A DNA stretch of 51,687 bases from JAKFDK01 sp036676195 (GTDB lineage: Bacteria; Bacillota; Sulfobacillia; Symbiobacteriales; ZC4RG38). Below the pieces are notes generated by a model, which did not search any database, was not told the DNA's origin, and saw only the letters and a program-made list of their open reading frames with translations. The translations under genes and the position numbers were made by a program. The stretch spans positions 1 through 51,687 of the forward strand of contig JAKFDK010000062.1 in NCBI GenBank assembly GCA_036676195.1, in the 5' to 3' direction. Shown in pieces: positions 1 to 8,407 of the stretch. How positions within the stretch are numbered: position 1 is the first letter of the stretch; each line of letters opens with the position of its first letter.

Positions 1-1
1 G

Positions 2-109
2 CTGGTGACCAACCATGAGCGGGTGGAGCGGCTGGAGGTACTGGCCAGAGGCCGGGTGACCGCCGGGGTAACGCCGCTGTTGCGGGTGACCTTGAAAGAG
101 TCGCAGTAG
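2..109 (+). CDS. 3' end of an unidentified gene
   Basis: An open frame runs in from the left edge and stops with TAG at 107-109, giving a 35-residue C-terminal tail rich in Val, Leu and Arg (ending TLKESQ). The reading frame and codon use match the genes that follow, and the next gene starts 37 bases later in the same direction, so it may be the previous gene of the same operon. The tail is too short for me to name a family. Confidence 0.5.
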   Translation: MVTNHERVERLEVLARGRVTAGVTPLLRVTLKESQ

Positions 110-146
110 CCGGCCGCCGGGCCGGAAGAGAGGATGAAGGAAGCCG

Positions 147-569
147 ATGTCGCTGTTTGCCCGCATTGCTGCTGACCCATTTGCCCGCAGTCTGGGGATT
201 GAACTACTGGAACTGAGTGCCGGATATGCCCGCCTGGCCATGACCTGCCGGGAAGAAATGAATAATTTCCATGGTATCGGCCACGGCGGGGCGGTCTTTA
301 CCCTGGCCGATGCCGCCCATGCTGCGGCCTCCAACAGCCACGGCACGGCGGCGGTGGCCCTGAGCATGAACATTCAGTATGTGGCGCCCGCCCGGGCCGG
401 GCAACGCCTGGTGGCCGAGGCCAAAGAAGAGGATCTGGGCGGACGCACGGCGCTTTACCACATTACTGTTCGGGACGAGGCCAGTGGCCAGTTGATTGCC
501 TCGGCCCAGGGCCGGGTCTACCGGACCCACAAGCCCCTGGAAGCGGGCGGATCCGAATCACCAGCGTGA
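147..569 (+). CDS. PaaI-type hotdog-fold thioesterase
   Basis: A 140-residue single hotdog domain of the PaaI/YbgC-like thioesterase superfamily, which hydrolyses (aryl)acyl-CoA esters in the cytoplasm. The signature region lies at residues 40-60: HGIGHGG followed by LADAAHAAASNS, with the Asp of LAD in the place of the PaaI catalytic acid. Length is normal for the family (about 130-150). The ATG at 147 follows a purine-rich site (GAAGG). PaaI enzymes typically rescue CoA from stalled aryl-CoA intermediates; the aryl/acyl-CoA ligase cluster 39 kb away is a possible but distant source of substrate. Substrate unknown. The family call is firm, the specific reaction is inferred. Confidence 0.85.
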   Translation: MSLFARIAADPFARSLGIELLELSAGYARLAMTCREEMNNFHGIGHGGAVFTLADAAHAAASNSHGTAAVALSMNIQYVAPARAGQRLVAEAKEEDLGGRTALYHITVRDEASGQLIASAQGRVYRTHKPLEAGGSESPA

Positions 570-637
570 CCGTGTCATCTGCGGCAAAATAGGCCCGGGG
601 CGTGCCCGGAGCAGAGAGTGAACAGGAGAGAAGGGCA

Positions 638-1429
638 TTGGGCCAGTTTATCGATATCAACTGCGACATGGGTGAAGGTTTCGGACCCTATGTGCTCGGC
701 AACGACGAACAGATGCTGCCATTCATCACTTCGGCCAATGTGGCCTGCGGCTTTCACGCCGGCGATCCCCTGACCATATACCGCACCGTCGCCCTGTGCG
801 CCAAGAACCATGTGGCGGTCGGCGCCCATCCGGGTTACCCCGACCGGCAGGGTTTCGGCCGCCGGGTGCTGGCGTGCTCAGAAGACGAACTGTACACCGA
901 TCTGCTCTACCAGATCGGCGCCATGGTTGCCTTCTGCCGGTCGCTGGGCATCACCCTGCACCATGTGAAACCGCACGGGGCCCTCTATAACCTGGCTGTC
1001 AGGGACGCCGAAGTGGCCCATACCTTCTGCCGGGCGGCCCGGTCCATTCACCCGGAACTGCCCGTTTACGTGCCACCCGGCTCCTGCTTACACGAAGAAG
1101 CCGAAATCATGGGGCTGTCCATCGCCCTGGAAGCCTTTGCCGACCGCGCCTACAACCCGGACGGGACCCTGGTAGACCGCCGGCAGCGGGGTGCTGTGAT
1201 CCACAACCCGGCCGAAGTGGCAGAACGGGTGCTGCGCATGGTCACCATGGGCAAGGTCCGGGCGATTGACGGCACCGACATCGACCTGCAACCGGATACC
1301 ATCTGTGTACACGGCGACACGCCGGGGGCCGTGGCTATCTGCCAGGCCATTGCGGAGAAGCTGGTGGCCAATGGGGTCCGGGCGCGCACGCCGATCTTCA
1401 CCCATGAAGGGGATGCCATGATTGACTAA
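638..1429 (+). CDS. pxpA: 5-oxoprolinase subunit A (LamB/YcsF family)
   Basis: Member of the LamB/YcsF family; in the PxpABC enzyme this subunit takes part in ATP-dependent opening of 5-oxoproline to glutamate. The family's opening IDINCDMGEGFG is seen, followed by ANVACGFHAGDP, GAHPGYPD, HVKPHGALYN and the C-terminal VHGD. The start is chosen at TTG 638 (protein begins MGQFIDIN) because a GGAGAGAAGGG site lies just upstream; GTG 602 would add 12 unrelated residues. Predicted length 263, close to B. subtilis YcsF. It overlaps the next gene by 8 bases (its last codons contain the next start), so the two are translationally coupled in a pxpA-ycsI-pxpBC operon. Confidence 0.9.
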   Translation: MGQFIDINCDMGEGFGPYVLGNDEQMLPFITSANVACGFHAGDPLTIYRTVALCAKNHVAVGAHPGYPDRQGFGRRVLACSEDELYTDLLYQIGAMVAFCRSLGITLHHVKPHGALYNLAVRDAEVAHTFCRAARSIHPELPVYVPPGSCLHEEAEIMGLSIALEAFADRAYNPDGTLVDRRQRGAVIHNPAEVAERVLRMVTMGKVRAIDGTDIDLQPDTICVHGDTPGAVAICQAIAEKLVANGVRARTPIFTHEGDAMID

Positions 1430-2210
1430 GTACGCCCATCCGGGGGAACTGTGGCAGGACTGCCGGCGCGGAGCCTGGGACCGGCCCACCGCCGGTGTGG
1501 CCCCTGGCTACGGCCAGGCCAACCTGGCCATTCTCCCCCGGGCGGACGCCTTTGACTTTTTGCGCTTCTGCACCCGCAACCCCCGGCCCTGCCCCCTGCT
1601 GGAGGTGCTCGACCCCGGCGACCCGGAGCCCCGGCTGACGGCGCCCGGCGCCGACCTGCGCACCGACCTGCCCCGCTACCGGGTCTACCGTTCGGGCGAA
1701 CTGGTGGAGGAAACCGGGGACATTCGCCACCTGTGGCGGGACGACCTGGTGGCCTTCCTGATCGGATGCTCGTTTACCTTCGAAACACCCCTGCTGGAGG
1801 CCGGTGTGCCGGTCCGGCACATCGAATGCGGATGCAACGTACCCATGTTCCGCACCAACCGGCCCACCGTGCCGGCTGGCCGGTTCCACGGCCCGCTGGT
1901 GGTTTCCATGCGACCGGTCCCGGCCGCCCTGGTGTCGGTGGCGGTGGCGGTGACCGCCCGCTATCCTGCCTTCCACGGGGCGCCGGTCTGGGTGGGCGAT
2001 CCGGAGGGCCTGGGCATAGCCGACCCCGGGCGGCCGGACTGGGGTGATCCGGTGCCCATTGCCCCCGGCGAGGTGCCGGTCTTCTGGGCCTGCGGCGTGA
2101 CCCCCCAGGCCGTGGCCATGGCGGCCCGGCCGGAACTGTTCATTGCTCACGCCCCCGGCCACATGTTTGTCACCTCGACCCCCGACCGGGAACTGTTGCA
2201 GCCGTCGTGA
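1422..2210 (+). CDS. YcsI-family (DUF1445) putative hydro-lyase
   Basis: 262-residue protein of the YcsI/DUF1445 family, annotated elsewhere as putative hydro-lyase and related to D-glutamate cyclase. Family landmarks are the N-terminal GYGQANLAILP, the middle FLIGCSFTFE, and HIECGCNVPMF near residue 140, which carries conserved Cys residues. Start is TTG 1422 with GAAGGGGATG upstream, overlapping pxpA by 8 bases. YcsI genes stand beside pxpA and kipI/kipA in Bacillus and related genomes, so a role at the edge of 5-oxoproline or D-glutamate metabolism is likely (for instance making or removing 5-oxoproline). The exact reaction is not proven by the sequence. Confidence 0.8.
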   Translation: MTKYAHPGELWQDCRRGAWDRPTAGVAPGYGQANLAILPRADAFDFLRFCTRNPRPCPLLEVLDPGDPEPRLTAPGADLRTDLPRYRVYRSGELVEETGDIRHLWRDDLVAFLIGCSFTFETPLLEAGVPVRHIECGCNVPMFRTNRPTVPAGRFHGPLVVSMRPVPAALVSVAVAVTARYPAFHGAPVWVGDPEGLGIADPGRPDWGDPVPIAPGEVPVFWACGVTPQAVAMAARPELFIAHAPGHMFVTSTPDRELLQPS

Positions 2211-2251
2211 CCTTTACCCCGAAAAAACAGATCTACCAGGGAGTGAGATCG

Positions 2252-4141
2252 TTGGGCGCGATGCCCCAACTGGTTGCCTGTGGGGACCGGGCCGTCCTGA
2301 TCCGCCCCGGCAGCGGCATTGATCCGGCGGTGAACGCCCGGGTGCATGCCCTGGCGCAGGCGCTGGCAGCCCTGAACCACCCGGCCCTGACCGAAATGAT
2401 TCCGGCCTACGACTCCCTGTTGGTGGAGTACGACCCGATCCGCCTGCGCTGGGAAGACCTGCAGCGACTGGTCGCACAGGCGGCAGCCGGGACCGCGGCC
2501 GTCGCCCCGGCCGGCAATCTGGTGGAAATCCCGGTGCTGTACGGCGGCGAGGTGGGCCCCGACCTGGACGATGTGGCCGCTCATACCGGACTGCCAACAG
2601 GTGAAGTGATCCGCCGCCATGCCGACGGGACCTACCGCGTGTACTGCCTGGGTTTCAGCCCTGGCTTTTGCTACCTGGGCGGCCTTGAACCGGCCCTGGC
2701 CACCCCCCGGCTGGCCGACCCGCGCCTACAGGTGCCGGAAGGGTCAGTCGGTATTGGCGGCAGCCAGACCGGCGTCTACCCCAGCGTATCACCGGGTGGC
2801 TGGCGCCTGATCGGGCGCACGCCGGCGCTGCTGTTTGACCCTGACCGCCCGCAGCCCAGCCTGGTGCAGCCCGGAGACAGCGTGCGCTTCCGGCCGGTGG
2901 ACGCCGCCGCCTATGCCGGCCTGCTGGCGGCCCGCCCGGTGCGGTTGCCGCAGCGGCCGGTGGAAGAGAGCGGCCGCCCGGGCCTGCGCGTGCTCAGCCC
3001 CGGCCTGCTGACCACGGTGCAGGACCTGGGGCGCCGGGGCTACCAGGCCCTGGGCGTGCCGGTGGGCGGGGCGGTGGACTACTGGGCCGTGATGGTCGGC
3101 AACTGGCTGCTGGGCAACCGCTCCCGGGCCGCTGCGCTGGAGATGACCGCCACCGGACCCGAGGTGGAGTTCACCGGCCCGGTCGCCTTCTGCCTGACCG
3201 GTGCGGCAGTCCCGGCCGAACTGGTGCCGGGGGGCGGCGGTTCCCCGGTGCGGATTCCCGGCTGGATGAGCCATCTGGCCGGCCCCGGCGACCGGCTGCG
3301 CATCGGTACGGCCACCGCCGGCTGCCGGACCTATCTGTGCGTCGCCGGCGGTGTGGACGTACCGCCGGTGCTGGGCAGCCGCTCCGAGGACCTGTTTGCC
3401 GGTCTCGGCCCGTTCGGGCGGGCACTGCAGACGGGCGACTGGCTGCCGGCAGGCCGTCCGGTGCTGTCTCCGGCCGACCTGGCCGGCCGGGTGCTGCCGG
3501 TGGATGCCATCCCCCATTACCATGGCGCCTGGCAGGGAGCCCTGGAGGTGCGTGTGGTCCTGGGGCCGCAGGCCGATGCCTTCACCCCGGAGGGGATGGC
3601 CACCTTCCTGGGCAGCGAATACCGCATCAGTACCCGCAGTGACCGCCAGGGGGCCCGCCTGGAGGGGCCGGCGGTCCGGCACCGCCACGGGGCGGATATC
3701 CTGTCTGAAGGCATGCCGGCCGGAGGCATTCAGGTGCCCGCCGACGGCAAGCCGATTCTGCTGCTGGCCAACCGCCAGACCATGGGCGGGTATGCGAAGA
3801 TTGCCGTTGCCCTTTACCCGGATGTGGCCAGGGTCGGCCAGTTGCGCCCCGGCGACACCCTGCGCCTGCGCCAGGTTGACCTTTCCGAGGCCCATCACCT
3901 GGCCTGGGCCGAGCGCCGGGAACTGGCCCAGGTCCGGCGCTACCTGGAGCGGGAAGCCGCCGGCGCCCGCCGCCGGCACGAGCCGGTGGGGGCGCCCGTG
4001 GCCGTAGCCGCCCCGGTGCCCGCCACTGTACCCGAGGCCCCGGCACCGGCTACCGCCAGTGGACCGGTCTGGCAGTTCAGAGTGCGGATCGACGCCCTGG
4101 AATTCGCAGTGGAGGTCGCCGAGGAACTGGAGACGGAGTGA
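2252..4141 (+). CDS. pxpBC: Fused 5-oxoprolinase subunits B and C (KipI-KipA)
   Basis: A 629-residue fusion. Residues ~1-230 form a KipI/PxpB domain (VACGDRAVLIRPG at the start, YCLGFSPGFCYLGG and the GIGGSQTGVYP turn in the middle). Residues ~235-560 form the KipA/PxpC domain (LSPGLLTTVQDLGR, GVPVGGAVDYWA, GNRSRAAALE). With PxpA it would form ATP-dependent 5-oxoprolinase. In B. subtilis the two halves are separate proteins that also affect sporulation kinase KinA; here they are one chain. TTG 2252 is chosen for its GGGAGTGAG site; GTG 2207 and ATG 2261 are alternatives. After an Ala/Pro-rich linker the last ~25 residues (WQFRVRIDALEFAVEV) resemble the first strand of a biotinyl-carrier domain without the rest of it. 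Confidence 0.88.
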   Translation: MGAMPQLVACGDRAVLIRPGSGIDPAVNARVHALAQALAALNHPALTEMIPAYDSLLVEYDPIRLRWEDLQRLVAQAAAGTAAVAPAGNLVEIPVLYGGEVGPDLDDVAAHTGLPTGEVIRRHADGTYRVYCLGFSPGFCYLGGLEPALATPRLADPRLQVPEGSVGIGGSQTGVYPSVSPGGWRLIGRTPALLFDPDRPQPSLVQPGDSVRFRPVDAAAYAGLLAARPVRLPQRPVEESGRPGLRVLSPGLLTTVQDLGRRGYQALGVPVGGAVDYWAVMVGNWLLGNRSRAAALEMTATGPEVEFTGPVAFCLTGAAVPAELVPGGGGSPVRIPGWMSHLAGPGDRLRIGTATAGCRTYLCVAGGVDVPPVLGSRSEDLFAGLGPFGRALQTGDWLPAGRPVLSPADLAGRVLPVDAIPHYHGAWQGALEVRVVLGPQADAFTPEGMATFLGSEYRISTRSDRQGARLEGPAVRHRHGADILSEGMPAGGIQVPADGKPILLLANRQTMGGYAKIAVALYPDVARVGQLRPGDTLRLRQVDLSEAHHLAWAERRELAQVRRYLEREAAGARRRHEPVGAPVAVAAPVPATVPEAPAPATASGPVWQFRVRIDALEFAVEVAEELETE

Positions 4142-4147
4142 GCACGG

Positions 4148-4876
4148 GTGGAAATTCGCATTGCCGTAGCCAAAGTAGCCAAATTCGGGTTCAGTGAGAG
4201 CGGCGACACGGTCGAGATGGCGGAGCGGCCGCGGGGCGGCATGACCTGCATCCTGGCCGACGGGCAGGGGCACGGCCGGTCCGCCCAGCGCACCAGTTCC
4301 CTGGTGGCTGCCAAGGCGGTGGGGCTGGTCAGCGACGGGGCCCGCGACGGTGCCGTCGCCCGCGCCGTGCACGACTACCTCTACGCTGTCCGGGACGGCA
4401 AGGTCTCGGCCGACCTCACCCTGCTGTCGATGGACCTGCGCACCGAGACCCTGGTGGTTTCCCGCAATGCCAACTCACCGGTGCTGGTGCGGGATGCTGA
4501 CGGTACCACCCACCTGCTCAACGAACGGGTGGAGCCCATCGGGGTGCACGAGCGCATGAAACCGGCCATCAGCGAATTTCCCCTGGCCCCCGGTATTCTG
4601 CTCCTGGCCATGACCGACGGGGTGGTGGAGGCCGGGCGCCGGGAGAACGAACAATTGCTGCTGACCGAACTGGAGGCCCTGCTGGCGGCGGCGGAACCGG
4701 CCGGAGTCACTGAACTGGCCGACTCCGTGCTGGCGCTGGCCATGGCCCGGGACCGGGGGCGCCCGGCCGACGATATGGCAGTGGTGGCCATGGGCCTGGA
4801 CCGCCGGTCTGGCGAAGAACCCCGGGTCCGGCGGGTGACCGTGACCGCTCCGGTATCGGCACGTACCGTGCGCTAA
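4148..4876 (+). CDS. SpoIIE-type PP2C serine phosphatase
   Basis: A 242-residue stand-alone SpoIIE/RsbU catalytic domain. The metal-binding motifs of the family appear in order: DGQGHG near residue 38, SADLTLLS near 90, the MTDGV motif near 155 and DDMAVV near 215. Such enzymes dephosphorylate serine on STAS-type anti-sigma antagonists in partner-switching pathways. There is no sensor domain and no membrane segment, so its input must come from elsewhere; the P-loop and HD genes just downstream are candidates. GTG 4148 follows GGAGTGA, seven bases after the pxpBC stop, so it may be carried on the same message. Fold confident; substrate unknown. Confidence 0.8.
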   Translation: MEIRIAVAKVAKFGFSESGDTVEMAERPRGGMTCILADGQGHGRSAQRTSSLVAAKAVGLVSDGARDGAVARAVHDYLYAVRDGKVSADLTLLSMDLRTETLVVSRNANSPVLVRDADGTTHLLNERVEPIGVHERMKPAISEFPLAPGILLLAMTDGVVEAGRRENEQLLLTELEALLAAAEPAGVTELADSVLALAMARDRGRPADDMAVVAMGLDRRSGEEPRVRRVTVTAPVSARTVR

Positions 4877-4890
4877 AGGGGGACCCGGAG

Positions 4891-5271
4891 ATGGCCCGAC
4901 CAGTGATTGCCGTAGTAGGAGTCTGTGCGGCAGGCAAATCGACCCTGGCCCGCGGCCTGCAGGAGGCTGGCTACGAGGCATACAGCGTGCCGCAGGAACA
5001 CTCGGTGGTGCGGCGCCTGTACGCCAAGAAGCAACCGGACCTGTTGATCATGCTGGACGCCCGCTGGGAGACGACCCGGCGCCGCCGCCCGGATATCAGT
5101 TACGGACCGGAGCGGCTGGAGGAGCAGCGGCAGCGCCTGCGCTACGCCCGCGACGAGTGCCACCTGTACCTGCCAACGGACGGTCTGACCATCGCCGAGG
5201 TGCGCCAGGCAGCCATTGACCTGGCCCGGCAGTGGCAGGAACGGCAGGGGGCGGCCACAGGCGGCTGGTAG
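4891..5271 (+). CDS. Small P-loop nucleotide-binding protein
   Basis: 126 residues. A Walker A motif (GVCAAGKST) opens the protein after one beta strand, as in adenylate-kinase-like and CoaE-like P-loop folds, and LLIMLDA near residue 50 could be the second strand. No lid or clear base-recognition motif is visible and the chain is shorter than typical nucleotide kinases. ATG 4891 follows GGGGGACCCGGAG. It is sandwiched between the SpoIIE-type phosphatase and the HD protein with tight spacing, suggesting one operon. The function cannot be named; nucleotide binding is the safe statement. Confidence 0.65.
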   Translation: MARPVIAVVGVCAAGKSTLARGLQEAGYEAYSVPQEHSVVRRLYAKKQPDLLIMLDARWETTRRRRPDISYGPERLEEQRQRLRYARDECHLYLPTDGLTIAEVRQAAIDLARQWQERQGAATGGW

Positions 5272-5311
5272 CAGGGGGCCGAAACAAGTTGGATGGCAGG
5301 AGGCGGAACGT

Positions 5312-5971
5312 TTGGTGACACTTGAGACCATCAAGGCCGATCCGGAAGTGCATATGTACATCATCAAAGCCTATGAAGCCTTGCGCGCCATTGGCTATAC
5401 CGAACATGGGCTGCGTCATGTCGGGCTGGTCTCGGCCCGGGCCATTGCCCTGATGCAGGAGCTGGAACAGCCGGCACGCCGGGCGGAACTGGCCGGCATC
5501 GCCGGCTTGCTACACGACATTGGCAACATGGTTAACCGGGAAGGCCATGGCCGGACCAGTGCCATCATTGCCCACCATATCCTCACCCGTTTGGGGATGG
5601 AGCCGGCTGAGATCGCCGACGTGCTGATGGCCATCGGCAACCATGAGGAGGCGCACGGGGAACCGGTGAACGATGTGGCGGCGGCGCTGATCCTGGCCGA
5701 CAAGAGTGACGTTCATCGCACGCGGGTGTATAATCGGGACCTGGCGACCTTCGACATCCACGACCGGGTCAACTACGCCGTGACCCACTCGGCGCTGGTG
5801 GTGGACCGGAACGCCGAGGCCGTTGCCCTGCAGTTGGATGTGGACACCGATATCATCAAGCTAATGGAGTACTTTGAGATCTTCCTCAGCCGCATGGTCA
5901 TGTGCCGCCGGGCTGCCCAGAAACTGGGCTGCCGGTTTGAATTGCATATGAACGGAACCCGGTTACTTTGA
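5312..5971 (+). CDS. HD-domain phosphohydrolase
   Basis: About 219 residues with an HD metal-dependent phosphohydrolase domain: an upstream His (GLRHV), then GLLHDIGN as the HD pair, HHILTRLG, and NHEEAHG later; LILADKSDVHRTRV is typical of the C-terminal Asp region. The start is placed at TTG 5312, eight bases after a perfect AGGAGG; GTG 5315 is equally in frame. An upstream extension to 5216 is open but overlaps the previous gene. The substrate is unknown; HD proteins of this type cleave nucleotides or phosphodiesters. The gene ends 38 bases before the secD promoter, so it is probably the last gene of its operon. Confidence 0.75.
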   Translation: MVTLETIKADPEVHMYIIKAYEALRAIGYTEHGLRHVGLVSARAIALMQELEQPARRAELAGIAGLLHDIGNMVNREGHGRTSAIIAHHILTRLGMEPAEIADVLMAIGNHEEAHGEPVNDVAAALILADKSDVHRTRVYNRDLATFDIHDRVNYAVTHSALVVDRNAEAVALQLDVDTDIIKLMEYFEIFLSRMVMCRRAAQKLGCRFELHMNGTRLL

Positions 5972-6009
5972 CCTGGATTACAGAATATAGGAAAACCGGT
6001 GCCGTTTCG

Positions 6010-6038
6010 TTGACATCCCATTGGGTCACCCCTATAAT
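6010..6038 (+). promoter_or_regulatory. Consensus sigma-A promoter of secDF
   Basis: TTGACA at 6010-6015 and TATAAT at 6033-6038 are both perfect and separated by exactly 17 bases. The expected start of transcription is near 6045, giving a leader of about 50 bases before the secD start at 6096. Confidence 0.85.
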
Positions 6039-6095
6039 GATTCGAGGGTAGATCGAATACCGATTCTAGTAGCTGTTAAAGGGGGATTTCTGCCC

Positions 6096-7316
6096 ATGCG
6101 GGCCGCGGCACTGCTACTGGCTCTGCTGCTAGCACTCGGCGGAGCCAGCTATTACTTTACCGCCGTCAAGCCAATTGACGACATGATGAAAAAGGGCCTG
6201 GACATCAAGGGTGGCGTGCGCCTGGTCCTGGAAGGGCGGGACACCCCGGAAGCCAAAGTCTCCAAGGAAACGATGGAGCAGGCCGTCAAGGTGATTGATT
6301 TCCGGGTCAACAAGCTGGGTGTCTCCGAACCCAATATTCAGTTGGAAGGCGACAACCGGATTATTGTTGAACTGGCCGACGTGGCCAACACCGAAGAGGC
6401 CCGTAAGACGATTGGCACCACCGCACAGCTCATGTTTGTTGATCCGGAAGGGCAGTTGGTGCTGAGCGGCCAGGACGTGGCCGATGCCTCCGCCTACCAG
6501 GACCCGGCCGGCGGTTTCGGCGTTTCGCTGGACCTGAAGGGCGACGGCGTCAAGAAGTTCGCTGAGGCCACGGCCAAGTACATCGGCCAGCCCATTGCGA
6601 TTTTGCTGGACGAGCAGGTCATTTCCGCCCCGACGGTGCAGGGCGTGATTGACAGCGGCAACGCTTCGATTACCGGCAACTTCACCGCCGAGGAAGCCCA
6701 GCGGCTGGCCAACCTGATCAAGGGCGGCGCGCTGCCGATTAAACTGGAAATCATCGAAAACCGCACCGTCAGCGCCACCCTGGGCCAGGACAGCTTTAAC
6801 AAGTCCATCAAGGCCGGGGCTATCGGCGCCCTGCTTGTGGCCCTGTTCATGATCCTTCGCTACAAGGTGCCCGGTCTGATCGCCGTTTTCGCCCTGAGTG
6901 TCTACCTGTGGCTGACCGTCGGCTCCATTGTAGCCATGAACGCCGTGCTGACTCTGCCCGGCATCGCCGGGATCATCCTGTCGCTGGGCATGGCAGTGGA
7001 CGCCAACGTGCTGATTTTTGAACGGATCCGGGAAGAACTGCGCAAGGGCACCGGGCTGCGCACCGGCATTGATGCCGGCTTCCGCAACGCCTTCAGCGCC
7101 GTCATTGACTCCAACGTCACCACCATTCTGGCCGCTCTGATCCTGTACTGGCTGGGCACCGGCCCGGTCAAGGGCTTCGGTCTGACCCTGGCTGTTGGTG
7201 TGACCATCTCGCTGTTCACGGCCATTACCCTCACCCGCTGGCTGATCAAGCTGGTGGTCGCCACCGGCTGGGTCAAGAAGACGATCTTTGTCAGCGAGAA
7301 GGAGGTGTCGGCGTAA
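6096..7316 (+). CDS. secD: Protein translocase subunit SecD
   Basis: 406-residue RND-type membrane protein that with SecF uses the proton gradient to pull secreted proteins out of the SecYEG channel. It has an N-terminal membrane segment, the D1 signature GLDIKGGVRLVL, a periplasm-type head domain (residues ~40-250), and five C-terminal membrane helices with the conserved GMAVDANVLIFERIREE. Start is ATG 6096, nine bases after AAAGGGGGA; the longer open frame from 6021 lies inside the promoter and is excluded. The stop overlaps the secF start (TAATG). Length matches Firmicute SecD proteins. Confidence 0.95.
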   Translation: MRAAALLLALLLALGGASYYFTAVKPIDDMMKKGLDIKGGVRLVLEGRDTPEAKVSKETMEQAVKVIDFRVNKLGVSEPNIQLEGDNRIIVELADVANTEEARKTIGTTAQLMFVDPEGQLVLSGQDVADASAYQDPAGGFGVSLDLKGDGVKKFAEATAKYIGQPIAILLDEQVISAPTVQGVIDSGNASITGNFTAEEAQRLANLIKGGALPIKLEIIENRTVSATLGQDSFNKSIKAGAIGALLVALFMILRYKVPGLIAVFALSVYLWLTVGSIVAMNAVLTLPGIAGIILSLGMAVDANVLIFERIREELRKGTGLRTGIDAGFRNAFSAVIDSNVTTILAALILYWLGTGPVKGFGLTLAVGVTISLFTAITLTRWLIKLVVATGWVKKTIFVSEKEVSA

Positions 7317-8239
7317 TGGCCAACAAGCCGCTCAACATCGATTTCATGGGCCGTTCCAGGCTCATGGTCGGCATCTCCCTGGTCATTATGGTCATCGGGC
7401 TCATCAGCATGATTCCGGCGGTGAAGGGCCTGAACCTCGGCATCGACTTCACCGGCGGCACCCAGGCTGAAATCCGGTTCGAGCAGCAGCATACGGTCCC
7501 CCAGGTCAGCGATGTGGTCCAGGAAATCACCGGCAAGACGCCCACCGTCAAGACTGCCGAGCTCAAGGGCGGTGCCAGCGGCTCGGCCTTCCTGATCAAC
7601 ACCGTGTCCATGGATGAAGCCAAGCGGGCCGGCTTCTACACGCAGCTTGAGGCCAAGCTGGGCAAGTTTGAACGGCTGGGCGAGGCCGAAGTCTCCGGTA
7701 CCATCCGGTCGGAACTGATCCTGAACGCCCTGCTGGCCGTCGGCATCGCCTCGGTGCTGCAGATTGTCTATATCGCCTTCCGGTTTGAATTCAAGTTTGC
7801 CATCAGTGCCATCGCAGCCATGCTCCATGACCTGGTGCTGGTGCTGGGTCTGATGTCGATCCTGCACGTCGAACTGGGCCCGCCCTTTGTGGCCGCCCTG
7901 CTGACCGTGATCGGCTATTCCGTCAACGACTCCATTGTCGTGTTTGACCGTGTCCGCGAACTGGTCAAGACCAGCAAGAAGAGCGAACCCATCGCGGTCG
8001 TGATCAACCGCAGCGTCAACGAGACCCTGAGCCGGACCATCAATACCGGTATCAGCGTCTGGCTGGCCCTGCTGGCGATCATTTTCCTGGGCGGCGAAAG
8101 CACCTTTGACTTCGCCGTGGCGCTCTTCATCGGTCTGACCAGCGGCACTTACAGTTCCGTCTTCATTGCCAGCGCCCTGCTGATGTGGTGGAAGCAGTGG
8201 GAGAGCAGCCAGCGCAAGCGGGTGGCGGCTGCCCGCTGA
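7316..8239 (+). CDS. secF: Protein translocase subunit SecF
   Basis: 307 residues, partner of SecD. The N-terminal helix is followed by LGIDFTGGTQ (SecF signature), a short extracellular domain, and five helices including VIGYSVNDSIVVFDRVRE, the conserved proton-path region. It starts in the stop codon of secD (one-base overlap), so translation is coupled, with GGAGGTG inside the secD end as ribosome site. Length is normal for the family. Confidence 0.95.
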   Translation: MANKPLNIDFMGRSRLMVGISLVIMVIGLISMIPAVKGLNLGIDFTGGTQAEIRFEQQHTVPQVSDVVQEITGKTPTVKTAELKGGASGSAFLINTVSMDEAKRAGFYTQLEAKLGKFERLGEAEVSGTIRSELILNALLAVGIASVLQIVYIAFRFEFKFAISAIAAMLHDLVLVLGLMSILHVELGPPFVAALLTVIGYSVNDSIVVFDRVRELVKTSKKSEPIAVVINRSVNETLSRTINTGISVWLALLAIIFLGGESTFDFAVALFIGLTSGTYSSVFIASALLMWWKQWESSQRKRVAAAR

Positions 8240-8268
8240 GGCCTGACGCACAGGGTATAACCGAAGTA

Positions 8269-8297
8269 TTGTCTCAATCTGTTCGGTGTGTTAAGAT
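8269..8297 (+). promoter_or_regulatory. Promoter before the cation transporter
   Basis: TTGTCT (8269-8274) and TAAGAT (8292-8297) are spaced by 17 bases, a good sigma-A match. Transcription would begin near 8304, just before the hairpin at 8310-8349. Confidence 0.55.
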
Positions 8298-8309
8298 ACA
8301 CTCACACAT

Positions 8310-8349
8310 GGAAAGACCGGACTGGACAAGACGTCCAGCCGGTCTTTCC
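8310..8349 (+). promoter_or_regulatory. 5' leader hairpin of the cation transporter gene
   Basis: An 11-bp perfect stem (8310-8320 with 8339-8349, GGAAAGACCGG) is extended by an inner 6-bp stem (CTGGAC/GTCCAG) across a single bulged A. It lies at the predicted 5' end of the transcript and is followed 13 bases later by a run of five T. It may be a terminator of secDF read-through, an attenuator, or a 5' stabilising stem. Confidence 0.5.
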
Positions 8350-8407
8350 GGCATGATTGGGGTTTTTCCCTGGACCAACTTTATACGTCAGACAGGGGAC
8401 GTGTCAC

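Noticed and set aside
2789..4372. 527-residue minus-strand ORF
   Set aside because: Shadow of pxpBC and the phosphatase gene; Gly/His/Arg-rich composition typical of antisense of GC-rich genes.
6021..6095. N-terminal extension of SecD
   Set aside because: This stretch holds the -10 box and the leader; the ATG at 6096 has the proper ribosome site and signal-anchor start.
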